Shown here: positions 8,594 through 17,923 of the stretch, one piece after another
How positions within the stretch are numbered: position 1 is the first letter of the stretch
Layout: the number at the start of each line of letters is the position of its first letter
Source: Halospina denitrificans
GTDB taxonomy: Bacteria > Pseudomonadota > Gammaproteobacteria > Pseudomonadales > Oleiphilaceae
Length of the DNA: 64,000 nt
Direction: 5' to 3'
Assembly (NCBI RefSeq): GCF_004364635.1
Contig: NZ_SOAX01000004.1
Span: 124,001-188,000, forward strand
Notes under the pieces: generated by a model
The model's database searches: none
Seen by the model: the letters and a program-made list of their open reading frames with translations, nothing else
Told to the model about the DNA's origin: nothing
Translations under genes and position numbers: made by a program

Positions 8594-9079
8594 CTAGAAT
8601 CCGATACACCCAAACTCCGTGCGCGCGGGATGGGCCATAGGGAAAAAGCCACAGAGTCCGCCGCTCATGTCTCCGACCCGCTCGGTGGCAGACACCACCC
8701 TGTTCCCCGAGAAGGCCAGCGTTGCATTCATGCTACCAACGGGAACGCCCAGGGGGATTGGCACCGCAAAGACCGGCATCAGCGTATACCACGCAAGCCC
8801 GCGTTTATAGAGCCATTGCTCTTTTCCCGCTTCGTGGAATATCGCATCCGGTTCTCCCCATTCGGCTTCAACCTCCGCCTTCGTGTACCTGAAATAAACC
8901 AAGGGTTCAGATCGAGGCTCTGAAAGGTAGCCTCTGCCCCCCAGCACAAACTCACCTGCCTGAAGCTGGTTTTCCGAGTTGTGTAAAACAAGCGCGCCGG
9001 CACAGCCACTCAGCAACAGCACCATCATACAGAGCATTGATACGGTGCGCAGACGCAGAGTCCGGATGGAGTCATTCAT
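8594..9079 (-). CDS. Putative lipoprotein, unknown function
   Basis: A 161-residue protein with a lipoprotein signal peptide: positive N-terminus, hydrophobic SMLCMMVLLL, lipobox LSGC with acylated C26. The mature part contains GGRGYLSEPRSEPLVYFRYT and WGEPDAIFHEAGKEQWLYKR, reminiscent of small outer-membrane lipoproteins of the SmpA/OmlA type, and a second hydrophobic stretch (YTLMPVFAVPIPLGVPVG). No family is confidently recognised. It shares a transcript with the DUF3301 gene. Confidence 0.65.
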   Translation of the reverse strand: MNDSIRTLRLRTVSMLCMMVLLLSGCAGALVLHNSENQLQAGEFVLGGRGYLSEPRSEPLVYFRYTKAEVEAEWGEPDAIFHEAGKEQWLYKRGLAWYTLMPVFAVPIPLGVPVGSMNATLAFSGNRVVSATERVGDMSGGLCGFFPMAHPARTEFGCIGF

Positions 9080-9270
9080 TGACCTGGACCTCCCTGTTCA
9101 AATCCGCGCCATTCTACGGCATCTTACGCCAATGCCGATAAACGGGGACGGCAACAACCAGGATCTGCAGATTCCTGCGGAAAACGCACGAGTTGAGTCC
9201 TGCTTCCAGCGCGCCTTTGGTATCCTACCCAACGACCCAAAAGGAATACCCTGATCACGGATGAACGACG

Positions 9271-9813
9271 ATGAATACTGCACTGCGCTATCTACTGACG
9301 ACTGTCCTTTTTCTGACCCTGCTGAGCGGCTGCGACGAAAATCCGGAGCATCCCGATCCGCGTGTGGAGGGACCGTGGGAGATCGGCACAGAATGGCGGA
9401 CCATTCAGTTTGAGCCGCCGCTTCAGACCTTTCCCGAAGTCATGATCCACATGCTGCAACTTGGCGTCTCCGCCGAGAATTATCGATTCACCGATGAGGG
9501 TCTTTTCGAAGAATCCTCCTTCTACCCAAGAGACAAAAGTGATGGAACCGTACTGAAACCGGAACTGGTAATCATCCTTGATGATGGTCGTGATATCCCG
9601 ATGAAGGCCTCATCCAGAGTGCACGGCGCGGTTGATCCCATCTGGCTGGAGTTCGGCTACAACCCAAAACCGACAAGCGAAGGCGAGCACCGCACCTTTT
9701 CCGACCTGAAGGCGGATATCCGCGCGATCCGGATTCGTTGCGACACCCCCTTCACGCTCAAGGCATTGAAATGGGAGGTTCTCCATGATGCAGTCGCTAT
9801 GGACGACTTCTGA
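9271..9813 (+). CDS. Putative lipoprotein, unknown function
   Basis: A 180-residue protein with signal peptide and lipobox LLSGC (C21), followed by a mature domain rich in short strands: WRTIQFEPPLQTFPEVMIHM, LVIILDDGRDIPMKAS and IRAIRIRCDTPFTLKALKWE. It may be a beta-sandwich, but no family is recognised. A 191-nt non-coding spacer with no clear motif separates it from the divergent lipoprotein. It ends about 50 nt before the inverted repeat and possible promoter of the trp leader region. A start 9 nt upstream of the called ATG (9261) is out of frame. Confidence 0.55.
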   Translation: MNTALRYLLTTVLFLTLLSGCDENPEHPDPRVEGPWEIGTEWRTIQFEPPLQTFPEVMIHMLQLGVSAENYRFTDEGLFEESSFYPRDKSDGTVLKPELVIILDDGRDIPMKASSRVHGAVDPIWLEFGYNPKPTSEGEHRTFSDLKADIRAIRIRCDTPFTLKALKWEVLHDAVAMDDF

Positions 9814-9861
9814 TCAAGGCCGCGTTTCCCGGTCGAGATGGATCAGAGTCCTTGAGGGGAA

Positions 9862-9893
9862 CGGTTGCTTCAAAACAACCGCTTCGCTATCCT
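9862..9893 (+). promoter_or_regulatory. Inverted repeat overlapping a candidate trp promoter
   Basis: CGGTTG (9862-9867) and CAACCG (9876-9881) form a 6-bp inverted repeat with an 8-nt spacer. It overlaps a candidate promoter: -35 TTGCTT (9865-9870), 17-nt spacer, -10 TATCCT (9888-9893). The hexamer matches are modest, but the location, about 30 nt before the leader reading frame, fits a trp operon promoter with an operator-like repeat. Confidence 0.4.
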
Positions 9894-9925
9894 GAGCCAA
9901 GTTTCCAACCATCGGGAGACCGGAC

Positions 9926-10000
9926 GTGACAGCCGGACTGAAGAAAGCAAACCAACACGTGCACCCCGCACGCTGGGCGAATCCGCGCTGGCGATGGTGA
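9926..10000 (+). CDS. trpL: trp operon leader peptide
   Basis: A 24-codon frame starting at GTG 9926, with GGGAG at 9914-9918 as ribosome site, ends RWANPRWRW-stop. Three TGG codons (9974, 9989, 9995) fall within the last eight sense codons, including the final one. Trp is the rarest residue in most proteins, so three in eight just upstream of trpE is the hallmark of a leader peptide for attenuation. Charged tRNA-Trp shortage would stall a ribosome there and change folding of the following RNA. Identification rests on composition and position. Confidence 0.7.
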   Translation: MTAGLKKANQHVHPARWANPRWRW

Positions 10001-10060
10001 ACTGAACACCATTGAACGCGACGTGGCCGAGCCACGACTCCACAACGCCCATGCTTTTTT
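9994..10060 (+). promoter_or_regulatory. Probable trp attenuator region
   Basis: ATGGTG (9994-9999, covering the last Trp codon and stop) pairs with CACCAT (10007-10012). CGTGGC (10022-10027) pairs with GCCACG (10031-10036). An alternative imperfect stem pairs 10018-10026 with 10040-10048 and would exclude the second hairpin. A run of six T lies at 10055-10060, 13 nt before the trpE start. The terminator/antiterminator assignment is not resolved. Confidence 0.5.
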
Positions 10061-10072
10061 CAGGACAGGACC

Positions 10073-11557
10073 ATGACACCCGAACAGTTTTCCGCCTATG
10101 CCGGTGAAGGCTATAACCGTATTCCCGTTCACCGGGAAGTCTTTGCCGACCTCGACACGCCATTGAGCACCTACCTCAAGCTGGCCGATGCGCCCTATTC
10201 CTATCTGCTCGAATCCGTCCAGGGCGGTGAGAAGTGGGGCCGTTATTCAATCATCGGACTCCCCGCGCGGGAGCGGCTGCGCGTCACGGGCCACGACGTA
10301 ACGCATGAAAGCGAGGACGGCGTGATCGAGTCCATCACCGCCGAGGACCCGCTGGCGTACATCGAGGCCTTCCAGGCCCGCTTCCATTCGCCGGAGCTTC
10401 CGGACATGCCCCGCTTCAACGGCGGACTCGTTGGCTATTTCGGTTACGACACCGTGCGCTTCGTGGAGCCGCGCCTTCACGACACCGCACCGCCGGACGA
10501 ACTGGGGACGCCGGACATCCTGCTGATGGTCTCGGACGAAGTGGTGGTTTTCGACAACCTCCGCGGCAAGCTCCACTTGATCGTGCAGGTAAACCCGGCG
10601 GACGAGGGAGCCTACGAAGCGGCCGTGGAGCGGCTCGACGAACTGGAGCGCACCCTGCGCCAGACGCAGGTAAACGGACCGGTCTCCCCGAACACCGGCA
10701 ACAGCCGGATCGACGAACGGGATTTCCACTCGGACTTCACCCAGGAGAACTTCGAGGCCGCCGTCGAGCAGATCCGCGAGTACGTCCTCGCCGGGGATGT
10801 GATGCAGACGGTGCTGTCCCGGCGCATGTCCGTGGCCTTCGAGGCGCCGCCGCTGAACCTCTACCGGGCACTGCGCTGCCTCAATCCGTCGCCCTATATG
10901 TATTTCCTCAACCTCAAGGACTTCCACATCGTGGGCTCCTCGCCGGAAATACTGGCGCGGGTTGAGGACGAGGAAGTAACGGTCCGCCCCATGGCCGGCA
11001 CCCGCAAGCGCGGCGCCACCGAGGAGGAAGACAAGGCACTGGAAGAAGAACTCCTGGCCGATCCCAAGGAGCGCGCCGAGCACCTGATGCTGATCGACCT
11101 GGGGCGCAACGACATCGGCCGGGTCACCGAAACGGGCTCGGTGGAACTGACCGATAAGATGACGGTGGAGCGTTATTCCCACGTCATGCACATCGTCTCC
11201 AACGTCACCGGCCGCCTGAAGGAAGGGCTCTCCTGCATGGACGTGCTGCGCGCCACCCTGCCCGCGGGGACGCTCAGTGGCGCGCCCAAGATCCGGGCGA
11301 TGGAGATCCTGGACGAACTGGAACCGGTCAAGCGTGGGATCTACGGCGGCGCCGTGGGCTACCTGTCCTGGAGCGGCAACATGGATACGGCCATCGCCAT
11401 CCGCACCGCCATCATCCAGGACAACACCCTGCACATCCAGGCTGGTGCCGGCGTGGTGGCAGATTCAGTACCCCGGCTGGAGTGGAAGGAAACCCAGAAC
11501 AAGGGCCGCGCCATCTTCCGGGCGGCCGACATGGCCCTGACGGATTTCGACCACTGA
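10073..11557 (+). CDS. trpE: Anthranilate synthase component I
   Basis: A 494-residue chorismate-utilising enzyme that with TrpG makes anthranilate from chorismate and glutamine, the first step of tryptophan synthesis. The feedback-site motif LLES (45-48) is intact, so tryptophan inhibition is expected. Catalytic blocks include [62 protein letters not shown] region and [29 protein letters not shown] precedes the ATG. It heads a trpE-G-D-C operon preceded by a leader peptide. Confidence 0.96.
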   Translation: MTPEQFSAYAGEGYNRIPVHREVFADLDTPLSTYLKLADAPYSYLLESVQGGEKWGRYSIIGLPARERLRVTGHDVTHESEDGVIESITAEDPLAYIEAFQARFHSPELPDMPRFNGGLVGYFGYDTVRFVEPRLHDTAPPDELGTPDILLMVSDEVVVFDNLRGKLHLIVQVNPADEGAYEAAVERLDELERTLRQTQVNGPVSPNTGNSRIDERDFHSDFTQENFEAAVEQIREYVLAGDVMQTVLSRRMSVAFEAPPLNLYRALRCLNPSPYMYFLNLKDFHIVGSSPEILARVEDEEVTVRPMAGTRKRGATEEEDKALEEELLADPKERAEHLMLIDLGRNDIGRVTETGSVELTDKMTVERYSHVMHIVSNVTGRLKEGLSCMDVLRATLPAGTLSGAPKIRAMEILDELEPVKRGIYGGAVGYLSWSGNMDTAIAIRTAIIQDNTLHIQAGAGVVADSVPRLEWKETQNKGRAIFRAADMALTDFDH

Positions 11558-11575
11558 CCGGCGAGGAGTATTCCC

Positions 11576-12169
11576 ATGCTTTTAATGATCGACAACTACG
11601 ACTCCTTCACCTACAACGTGGTCCAGTATCTGGGTGAGCTTGGGGCCGAGGTGGAAGTCCACCGCAATGACACCATCACGCTCAGCGACATCGAGGAAAT
11701 GAACCCGGAACGCATCGTGATCTCCCCCGGCCCCTGCTCCCCGGACCAGGCCGGCATCTCGCTGGACGTGGTCCGCCATTTTGCGGGGAAGATGCCGATC
11801 CTCGGCGTCTGCCTCGGGCACCAGTGCATCGGGCAGGTTTTCGGCGGCCGGGTTATCCGCGCCGGTCAGGTCATGCACGGCAAGACCTCCATGATCCATC
11901 ATCTCGGCCAGGGTGTCTTCGCCGGGCTGGAGAACCCGTTCGAGGCCACCCGCTACCACTCCCTGGTGGTGGACAAGGATCATTGGCCCGAGGACACCCT
12001 CGAGATAACAGCGTGGACCGAGAATGCCGACGGCAGCATGGAGGAAGTCATGGGGCTGCGGCACCGGTCGCTCGCGATCGAGGGCGTGCAGTTCCACCCA
12101 GAATCCATCATGACCCGGCACGGCCACGAGCTGCTGGATAACTTTCTGAAGATGAAGAACCAGGGATAA
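11576..12169 (+). CDS. trpG: Anthranilate synthase glutamine amidotransferase component II
   Basis: A 197-residue class I glutamine amidotransferase supplying ammonia to TrpE. The catalytic triad is visible: C79 in [11 protein letters not shown]174 and E176 in VQFHPES. The N-terminal [20 protein letters not shown] and oxyanion [12 protein letters not shown] are typical. It may also serve folate synthesis (PabA role), as in several proteobacteria; no separate pabA is in the window. It starts 18 nt after trpE and is followed by trpD after 5 nt. Confidence 0.95.
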   Translation: MLLMIDNYDSFTYNVVQYLGELGAEVEVHRNDTITLSDIEEMNPERIVISPGPCSPDQAGISLDVVRHFAGKMPILGVCLGHQCIGQVFGGRVIRAGQVMHGKTSMIHHLGQGVFAGLENPFEATRYHSLVVDKDHWPEDTLEITAWTENADGSMEEVMGLRHRSLAIEGVQFHPESIMTRHGHELLDNFLKMKNQG

Positions 12170-12174
12170 GCGCC

Positions 12175-13215
12175 ATGGACATCAAGACAGCAATCGCCAA
12201 GGTGGCCGAACGGCAGGACCTGACCACGGACGAGATGAAAGCGGTGATGCGCATCATCATGCAGGGCGAGGCCACGGATGCCCAGATTGGCGGTTTCCTG
12301 GTGGGACTGCGCATGAAGGGTGAAACCATCGACGAAATCACCGGGGCGGTGGAGGTGATGCGGGAGCTGGTCACCGGCGTTAACATCAACGCATCGCCAG
12401 TGGTGGACATCGTTGGCACAGGCGGTGACGGCGCCAACCTGTTCAACGTCTCCACCGCCGCTACTTTTGTGATCGCCGGGGCCGGCGGTCACGTGGCCAA
12501 GCATGGCAACCGCTCGGTGTCCTCGCGCAGCGGCAGCTCGGACCTGCTCGACCAGGCCGGCCTGCGCCTTGAAATGACCCCGGAACAGATCACGCGCTGT
12601 GTGAATGAGACGGGCGTGGGCTTCATGTTCGCCCCCAACCATCACAAGGCCATGAAACACGCCGTCGGACCGCGCAAGGAACTGGGGATGCGCACCATCT
12701 TCAATATCCTCGGCCCGATGACCAACCCCGCGGGCGTGAAGCACCAGCTCATCGGCGTCTTCAACGGTGATCTCTGTGCGCCCATGGCCGAGGTCCTGCG
12801 CCGGCTTGGCAGCGAGCACATCCTGGTGGTCCATTCCGATGACGGCCTGGACGAGATCAGCCTGGCCAGCCATACCCGCGTGGCCGAACTGCGCAATGGC
12901 GAGGTTACGGAATACCGGATTCGCCCGGAGGACATGGGCATCAAGTCCCAGGCGATCACGGACCTCCAGGTGGCGGACGCCACCGAGTCCCTGGAGCTGA
13001 TCCGTGCGGCGCTCGGCCCCAATCCCGAAGGCCGCGCCGCACTGGCCCGGGACATGATCGCCCTCAACGCCGGTGCCGCCCTCTACGCGGCCGACCTTGC
13101 CGATACCCTCGAAGCCGGCGCCAGCAAGGCACTCGATGCCATGGCCAGCGGCGCGGCCCTTGAACGCATGGACCGGCTGGCAACGCTGAGCCAGACCATG
13201 GAGCAACAGGCATGA
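12175..13215 (+). CDS. trpD: Anthranilate phosphoribosyltransferase
   Basis: A 346-residue enzyme joining anthranilate to PRPP. It shows the PRPP-binding glycine-rich loop [37 protein letters not shown], the [20 protein letters not shown] anthranilate-site region and the magnesium-binding [11 protein letters not shown]. The length is that of free-standing TrpD, not a TrpGD fusion. It overlaps trpC by 4 nt (ATGA), so trpD and trpC are translationally coupled. Confidence 0.96.
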   Translation: MDIKTAIAKVAERQDLTTDEMKAVMRIIMQGEATDAQIGGFLVGLRMKGETIDEITGAVEVMRELVTGVNINASPVVDIVGTGGDGANLFNVSTAATFVIAGAGGHVAKHGNRSVSSRSGSSDLLDQAGLRLEMTPEQITRCVNETGVGFMFAPNHHKAMKHAVGPRKELGMRTIFNILGPMTNPAGVKHQLIGVFNGDLCAPMAEVLRRLGSEHILVVHSDDGLDEISLASHTRVAELRNGEVTEYRIRPEDMGIKSQAITDLQVADATESLELIRAALGPNPEGRAALARDMIALNAGAALYAADLADTLEAGASKALDAMASGAALERMDRLATLSQTMEQQA

Positions 13216-14015
13216 GCGATACACCCACCATCCTCAAGCGCATCGTCGAACGCAAGCACGAGGAAGTGGCCGAGCGCCGCCTGCGGCTGCCACCGGATGA
13301 GTGCAAGGCGGAAGCCCGCCACCAGCCGGACACCCGTGGCTTTGCAGCCGCCCTGCAACGGCACATCGATGCCGGGGGCCCGGCCGTGATCGCCGAGATC
13401 AAGAAGGCCTCTCCGAGCAAGGGCGTGATCCGGGATCCCTACGATCCGGCCACGATTGCCGAGGATTACGAACGCCACGGCGCCGCCTGCCTGTCCGTGC
13501 TCACCGACAGGGACTTCTTCCAGGGCCAGGAAGCCGACCTGATGGCGGCCCGCGCCGCCTGTTCGCTGCCGGTCCTGCGCAAGGACTTCATGGTGGATGA
13601 CTACCAGATCCACGAAAGCCGCATCGCCGGCGCGGACTGCATCCTTCTGATCGCCGCCTGCCTGTCCACCATCCAGATGCAGGAGCTCGCCGGCCTTGCC
13701 CAGGAACTGGGGATGGATGTGCTGGTGGAGGTCCACAACAGCGAGGAAATGGACGAGGCCCTGCGCGTGAAGAGCCCGCTGATCGGCATCAACAACCGCG
13801 ACCTGCACAGCTTCGAGGTCTCGCTGGAGACCACCTTCAATCTCCACGAACGCGTCCCGGATGATCGACTGACCATCACCGAGAGCGGCATCCATACCCG
13901 CGATGATGTTTCCGCCATGCGCAAACGCGGCATTCATGCCTTTCTGGTGGGCGAGTCCTTCATGCGTTCCCAGAGTCCCGGCCAGAAGCTGGCGGACCTG
14001 TTTTTCCCCGCCTGA
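13212..14015 (+). CDS. trpC: Indole-3-glycerol phosphate synthase
   Basis: A 267-residue TIM barrel converting CdRP to indoleglycerol phosphate. Motifs: [20 protein letters not shown] (catalytic Lys), [62 protein letters not shown] and [13 protein letters not shown]. It is monofunctional, without the TrpF domain found in enterobacteria. In Pseudomonas the next gene is vfr; here the KaiC-like signalling block intervenes. A weak hairpin (14045-14060, CCACC/GGTGG, then ACTATTTT) may end the operon. Confidence 0.96.
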   Translation: MSDTPTILKRIVERKHEEVAERRLRLPPDECKAEARHQPDTRGFAAALQRHIDAGGPAVIAEIKKASPSKGVIRDPYDPATIAEDYERHGAACLSVLTDRDFFQGQEADLMAARAACSLPVLRKDFMVDDYQIHESRIAGADCILLIAACLSTIQMQELAGLAQELGMDVLVEVHNSEEMDEALRVKSPLIGINNRDLHSFEVSLETTFNLHERVPDDRLTITESGIHTRDDVSAMRKRGIHAFLVGESFMRSQSPGQKLADLFFPA

Positions 14016-14083
14016 ATCACGAACAACCCTAAATAAGGTATTTCCCACCTCAATTGGTGGACTATTTTCCCTGTGCTACGCTA

Positions 14084-14099
14084 ATTGATAAATATCAAT
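14084..14099. promoter_or_regulatory. Palindrome before the KaiC-like gene
   Basis: ATTGATA (14084-14090) and TATCAAT (14093-14099) form a perfect 7-bp inverted repeat around AA, ending 14 nt before the ATG and just upstream of GGATGGA. It may be an operator or an mRNA hairpin controlling translation. No regulator gene is adjacent. Confidence 0.45.
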
Positions 14100-14113
14100 A
14101 ACTGGATGGAACT

Positions 14114-15556
14114 ATGAGCACCAAACTCTCATCCGGCATCTCGGGCCTGGACGAAATCCTGGACGGCGGGCTGCCCCGGAACCGCAGTTTTCTGGTCAGC
14201 GGTGGCGCCGGTGTCGGGAAAACCATCCTGGGCACACACTTTCTGCTTGAAGAGACAGATGGGGAAAGTCTTTTCGTAACCCTGGGAGAAACAGCGTCCC
14301 AGTTACGGGAGAATGCCGACAAGCTCGGCCTCTCATTGGACAATGTGGATATACTGGATCTGTCGCCGGGAGGGGCGGAAGACGATGGCGCCATCTACAG
14401 CCTTCTCGAAAGCTGGGATGTGGAGGGAACGGCCATCCACGACCAGATTGTTGATCGTGTCCGGGAACTGAACCCCGCCCGGATCTTCATCGACTCCATC
14501 AGCCATATGCGCCTCCTGTCCTCTGACGCGTTCCAGTACCGCAAGCAGATCATGTCCATGCTGCGTAAACTGACCGCCGACGGTGCCACGGTCCTGTTTA
14601 CCGCCGAACAGGAAAAAAGCACGGAAGATGCGGTCCTGAACTTCCTGAGTGATGGCATCATCGAGTTGCAACTGACCGAGCACGGCCGACTTTGCCAGAT
14701 CAAGAAACTGCGCGGTTCCGGGTTTATTGAAGGCTGTCATTTCTACAGTGTTCACGATACTGGACTGACCCTGTTCCCGCGACTGTCACCCGGTGAACAC
14801 GGCCGAAGCTTTGCGCTGGAGTCCATCAGCTCAGGTGTCCCGGAACTGGACGAACTGACCCACGGGGGCATTGAGCGCGGCACGGTTACCCTGGTGAGCG
14901 GCCCCACCGGGGTCGGAAAGACCACGCTGGCCGCTCAGTACATGAAGGAGGCCGCCAGCCGCGGCGAATACTCCGTCATGTACAGCTTCGACGAAAGCGC
15001 CTCCACGTTTTTCCGGCGCTGTGCAGAAATCTCCCTGCCAGCCCAACAGATGGTGGAAACAGGCAACCTGAAATTCGAAGCCATTGAACCACTGCATTAC
15101 AACCCCGACCAGCTGGCCAATATGGTTCGCCATGATGTGGAGGAGAAAGGCGCACGCCTGGTGTTGCTGGACAGCCTCTCCGGCTACCGCCAGTCCGTCC
15201 GCGGAGCGGATCTGCAGGAGCGGGTGCATGCGCTGTGCCGTTATCTGGTCAACATGGGAGTGACCGTGCTCCTGATCAACGAAACCTATTCAATTACCGG
15301 CGCGGAAATGCGGGTCACGGAAAACGGGGTAAGCTACCTCGCGGATACCATCATCCTCCTTCGCTATCTGGAGCTGTCGGGCGAGATAAGAAAGACCATC
15401 GGTGTGCTCAAAAAGCGTACCAGCGATTTCGAGAAAACCCTGCGCGAGTTCAGAATCAGTGCCGATGGCATCAAGGTCGGAGAACCACTGACCAGCTTGA
15501 GAGGCATCCTGACGGGCATGCCGGAAATGCTGGAAGACCGTGGAAGTCTTACCTGA
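14114..15556 (+). CDS. KaiC-like double-domain RecA-fold ATPase
   Basis: A 480-residue protein with two tandem KaiC domains. CI has Walker A GGAGVGKT (30-37) and Walker B IFIDS; CII has Walker A GPTGVGKT (263-270) and Walker B LVLLDS. The glutamate pair after the core strand is G59-E60 in CI and D293-E294 in CII, where cyanobacterial KaiC has EE in both. Aligning DTIILL by eye, the cyanobacterial phosphosites S431/T432 correspond to S407/Y408, so one is conserved and the other replaced. No kaiA or kaiB is present. Such proteobacterial proteins usually act in signalling or stress rather than clocks. The stop overlaps the next start (TGATG), so function with the GGDEF-EAL protein is likely. Confidence 0.9.
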   Translation: MSTKLSSGISGLDEILDGGLPRNRSFLVSGGAGVGKTILGTHFLLEETDGESLFVTLGETASQLRENADKLGLSLDNVDILDLSPGGAEDDGAIYSLLESWDVEGTAIHDQIVDRVRELNPARIFIDSISHMRLLSSDAFQYRKQIMSMLRKLTADGATVLFTAEQEKSTEDAVLNFLSDGIIELQLTEHGRLCQIKKLRGSGFIEGCHFYSVHDTGLTLFPRLSPGEHGRSFALESISSGVPELDELTHGGIERGTVTLVSGPTGVGKTTLAAQYMKEAASRGEYSVMYSFDESASTFFRRCAEISLPAQQMVETGNLKFEAIEPLHYNPDQLANMVRHDVEEKGARLVLLDSLSGYRQSVRGADLQERVHALCRYLVNMGVTVLLINETYSITGAEMRVTENGVSYLADTIILLRYLELSGEIRKTIGVLKKRTSDFEKTLREFRISADGIKVGEPLTSLRGILTGMPEMLEDRGSLT

Positions 15557-17847
15557 TGTCGGGATCCTCGGCCCTGCGCACGACACCCACGATTGCGGTG
15601 GGTATTGAGAGTGCTGCCAACGTACGCTTGATTAATTCCGTGGTGGGAGACCAGTACTCGCTGCAGCATGCGCTGGACGGAGCAGCCTGGGAAGAACCGG
15701 AGCTGATCGTTGTCGACCGGGCGTCCCTGCAACGTCATAGTGCGTTGATTCATCAGCTCTGCACCCAGGATGCCCCCATGATCCTGCCGGTACTCCTGGT
15801 CTCGGATGGCAGACGTGACCCCAATCTGCGCTCCCACGCGGAACTCGGTACAGCTATCAATGACATCCTTCGGATCCCCACCAGCCGAATGGAACTACTG
15901 GCCCGGATCGACAACCTGGTGCACATGCGCCAATTGTCCCGCACCCAGGAAAAGGCCCGTCGCGAGCTTTCTGATGTAGTGGGTGCCCTGCAGATTCTCA
16001 ACGCCTGCGACCAGATTCTGGTCCGTTCTGAAAGCGAAAGCGCCTTACTTGACTCGATCTGCCACCGGATCGTTCAGGCGGAAGACTATGACCTGGCCTG
16101 GATCAGCTTCCCGCCCCTCCCTGACATCCCTGCCAAAGCGGGCAAATCAGCGGAGTACACCAACATTCTGGCCGCTGAATGGGCGTCAACCAATGGCCAC
16201 AGGGCCCTCGTTAAGGAAGCCCTGGAGACGGGAAAGCCTCAACCGGTTCAACACCTGCAGGACGAAGGCCTTATCCCGGAAGCATTCGGGAACGCGGACG
16301 AGCGGACACTGTCTTCCGGCGTTGTTCTCCCTCTTCAGGTGGACATTGGGACGCCGGGATACCTCGCCATCTGTTCCCACTACCCCAACCACTTTGATCA
16401 GGAAGAGTGTCAGCTTCTTCAGCGCCTCAGCACCAACCTGGCCTACGCTCTTAACACGCACCGTTTCCAGCGCGAACGGGATATCCAGTCCGCGGAGATC
16501 CGCGGCCTCGCCTTCTCCGACGCACTGACGGGACTGCCGAATCGGCATTACCTGACAAGCTTCCTGGATGACCTGCTGGAAAACCAGGAAACCAGAGGCG
16601 CGCCCTCCGCCGCGATTCTTTTCATTGACCTGGACGGCTTCAAGATCATCAACGACGCCCTCGGCCACGACGCCGGAGATGAGGTGCTGATTCAGGTGAG
16701 TCGGCGGCTGCAGGGCGCGGTCCGTGATTCCGACCTGGTCGTTCGCCAGGGTGGTGATGAGTTCCTGGTGGTGATATTCGATGCCCCGCGCACGAGCGCG
16801 CCCCTTAAACCCCGTGACCCGGACAGCTTCAAGGAACTTGCCAGCAGTCTGGCTTGCCGCATCATCGACAGCCTCAACTCACCCTTTGTGGTGGATGATC
16901 ACGAACAGCACCTGAGCGCCAGCATCGGTATCAGCCTGTGCCCGGACCATGGCGAGAACGCATCCGTCATCATTCAGGCGGCGGATATCGCCATGTACGA
17001 AGCCAAGAAAACCGGCGGCATCAGCCACCTCTACTCGCCGGCAATCTCGGAGCAACGCCAGCAGCGCCTGTCACTGGAAAACCGCCTGCGCCATGCGATT
17101 GATCACGAGGAACTCGCGCTGCACTTCCAGCCGCTTTTCAATATGCAGACCCTGGATGTGATCGGTACGGAAGCGCTGGTTCGCTGGCCGCAGGAAGACG
17201 GCAGCATGCTGTCACCCGGAAACTTTATCCCCCTGGCTGAAGAAACCTGCCTGATCCGGCCCATGGGCGACTGGATCCTGGAAGCCGCAGCCAGGCAATT
17301 GCGCGACTGGCACGACGCGGGCTATCCGCTGACGATGTCGGTCAACCTCAGCCTCAAGCAACTGCAGTCCGAAGGGGATGTCGAACGTTTCTTCGAATTG
17401 GTCCGACCCTATATTGATCCCCGGTGGATCACGCTGGAACTGACCGAAAGCATCGTGGCCTCCGACCCGAGCGCTATCGAGTCCCTGATGCATAAACTCA
17501 GTGAGCACGGCTTCCAGATTGCCATCGACGACTTCGGCACCGGCTACTCGTCCCTGAGCCGCCTTCAGCACATGCCCATCCAGATCCTGAAGATCGACCG
17601 CAGCTTCGTCGACCAGATCAATACTCCCGGCAAAGGGAACGCCATGATCCCGATCATCCGCCAGATGGCGGCCAGCTTCGGACTGCTCACAGTGGCCGAA
17701 GGCATCGAGAATGAAGCCCAGTACCAGCACCTCTGCAAGCAGGGCGTCGACGTCGGCCAGGGGTTCTGGTTTGGCCGTCCAGTCCCGGAAGCCCAATTGC
17801 GGGAAATGTTCCTTCAGGGCGCCACGATCGTACCTCCTCAGATGTAA
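15556..17847 (+). CDS. Receiver-like/GAF/GGDEF/EAL c-di-GMP protein
   Basis: A 763-residue protein (ATG 15556 overlapping the KaiC-like stop). A receiver-like domain (about 10-125) keeps an aspartate (D54, LIVVDR) but has RIP where receivers have KP, so it may not be phosphorylated. A coiled linker and GAF-like domain (about 140-300) follow. GGDEF at 399-403 with inhibitory site R390xxD393 suggests an active cyclase with product feedback. The EAL domain has E539AL plus DDFGTGYSSLSRL, suggesting intact phosphodiesterase chemistry. The net direction cannot be predicted. Coupling to KaiC suggests ATPase state sets c-di-GMP output. Confidence 0.92.
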   Translation: MSGSSALRTTPTIAVGIESAANVRLINSVVGDQYSLQHALDGAAWEEPELIVVDRASLQRHSALIHQLCTQDAPMILPVLLVSDGRRDPNLRSHAELGTAINDILRIPTSRMELLARIDNLVHMRQLSRTQEKARRELSDVVGALQILNACDQILVRSESESALLDSICHRIVQAEDYDLAWISFPPLPDIPAKAGKSAEYTNILAAEWASTNGHRALVKEALETGKPQPVQHLQDEGLIPEAFGNADERTLSSGVVLPLQVDIGTPGYLAICSHYPNHFDQEECQLLQRLSTNLAYALNTHRFQRERDIQSAEIRGLAFSDALTGLPNRHYLTSFLDDLLENQETRGAPSAAILFIDLDGFKIINDALGHDAGDEVLIQVSRRLQGAVRDSDLVVRQGGDEFLVVIFDAPRTSAPLKPRDPDSFKELASSLACRIIDSLNSPFVVDDHEQHLSASIGISLCPDHGENASVIIQAADIAMYEAKKTGGISHLYSPAISEQRQQRLSLENRLRHAIDHEELALHFQPLFNMQTLDVIGTEALVRWPQEDGSMLSPGNFIPLAEETCLIRPMGDWILEAAARQLRDWHDAGYPLTMSVNLSLKQLQSEGDVERFFELVRPYIDPRWITLELTESIVASDPSAIESLMHKLSEHGFQIAIDDFGTGYSSLSRLQHMPIQILKIDRSFVDQINTPGKGNAMIPIIRQMAASFGLLTVAEGIENEAQYQHLCKQGVDVGQGFWFGRPVPEAQLREMFLQGATIVPPQM

Positions 17848-17923
17848 TCCAGCATGCCCCGGAATTGCCCTTTAACCGGCAAATTCCCTAAGCTGATCCT
17901 GTTCATTCATCAAGGAGACGTCG

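Noticed and set aside
10247-11434. A 395-codon open frame antisense to trpE
   Set aside because: Antisense to a fully conserved trpE, His/Arg/Val-rich composition typical of shadow frames, no motif.
14114-15556. KaiC-like gene as a circadian clock
   Set aside because: No kaiA or kaiB, one canonical phosphosite replaced, and a c-di-GMP gene coupled to it; a clock role is not supported.
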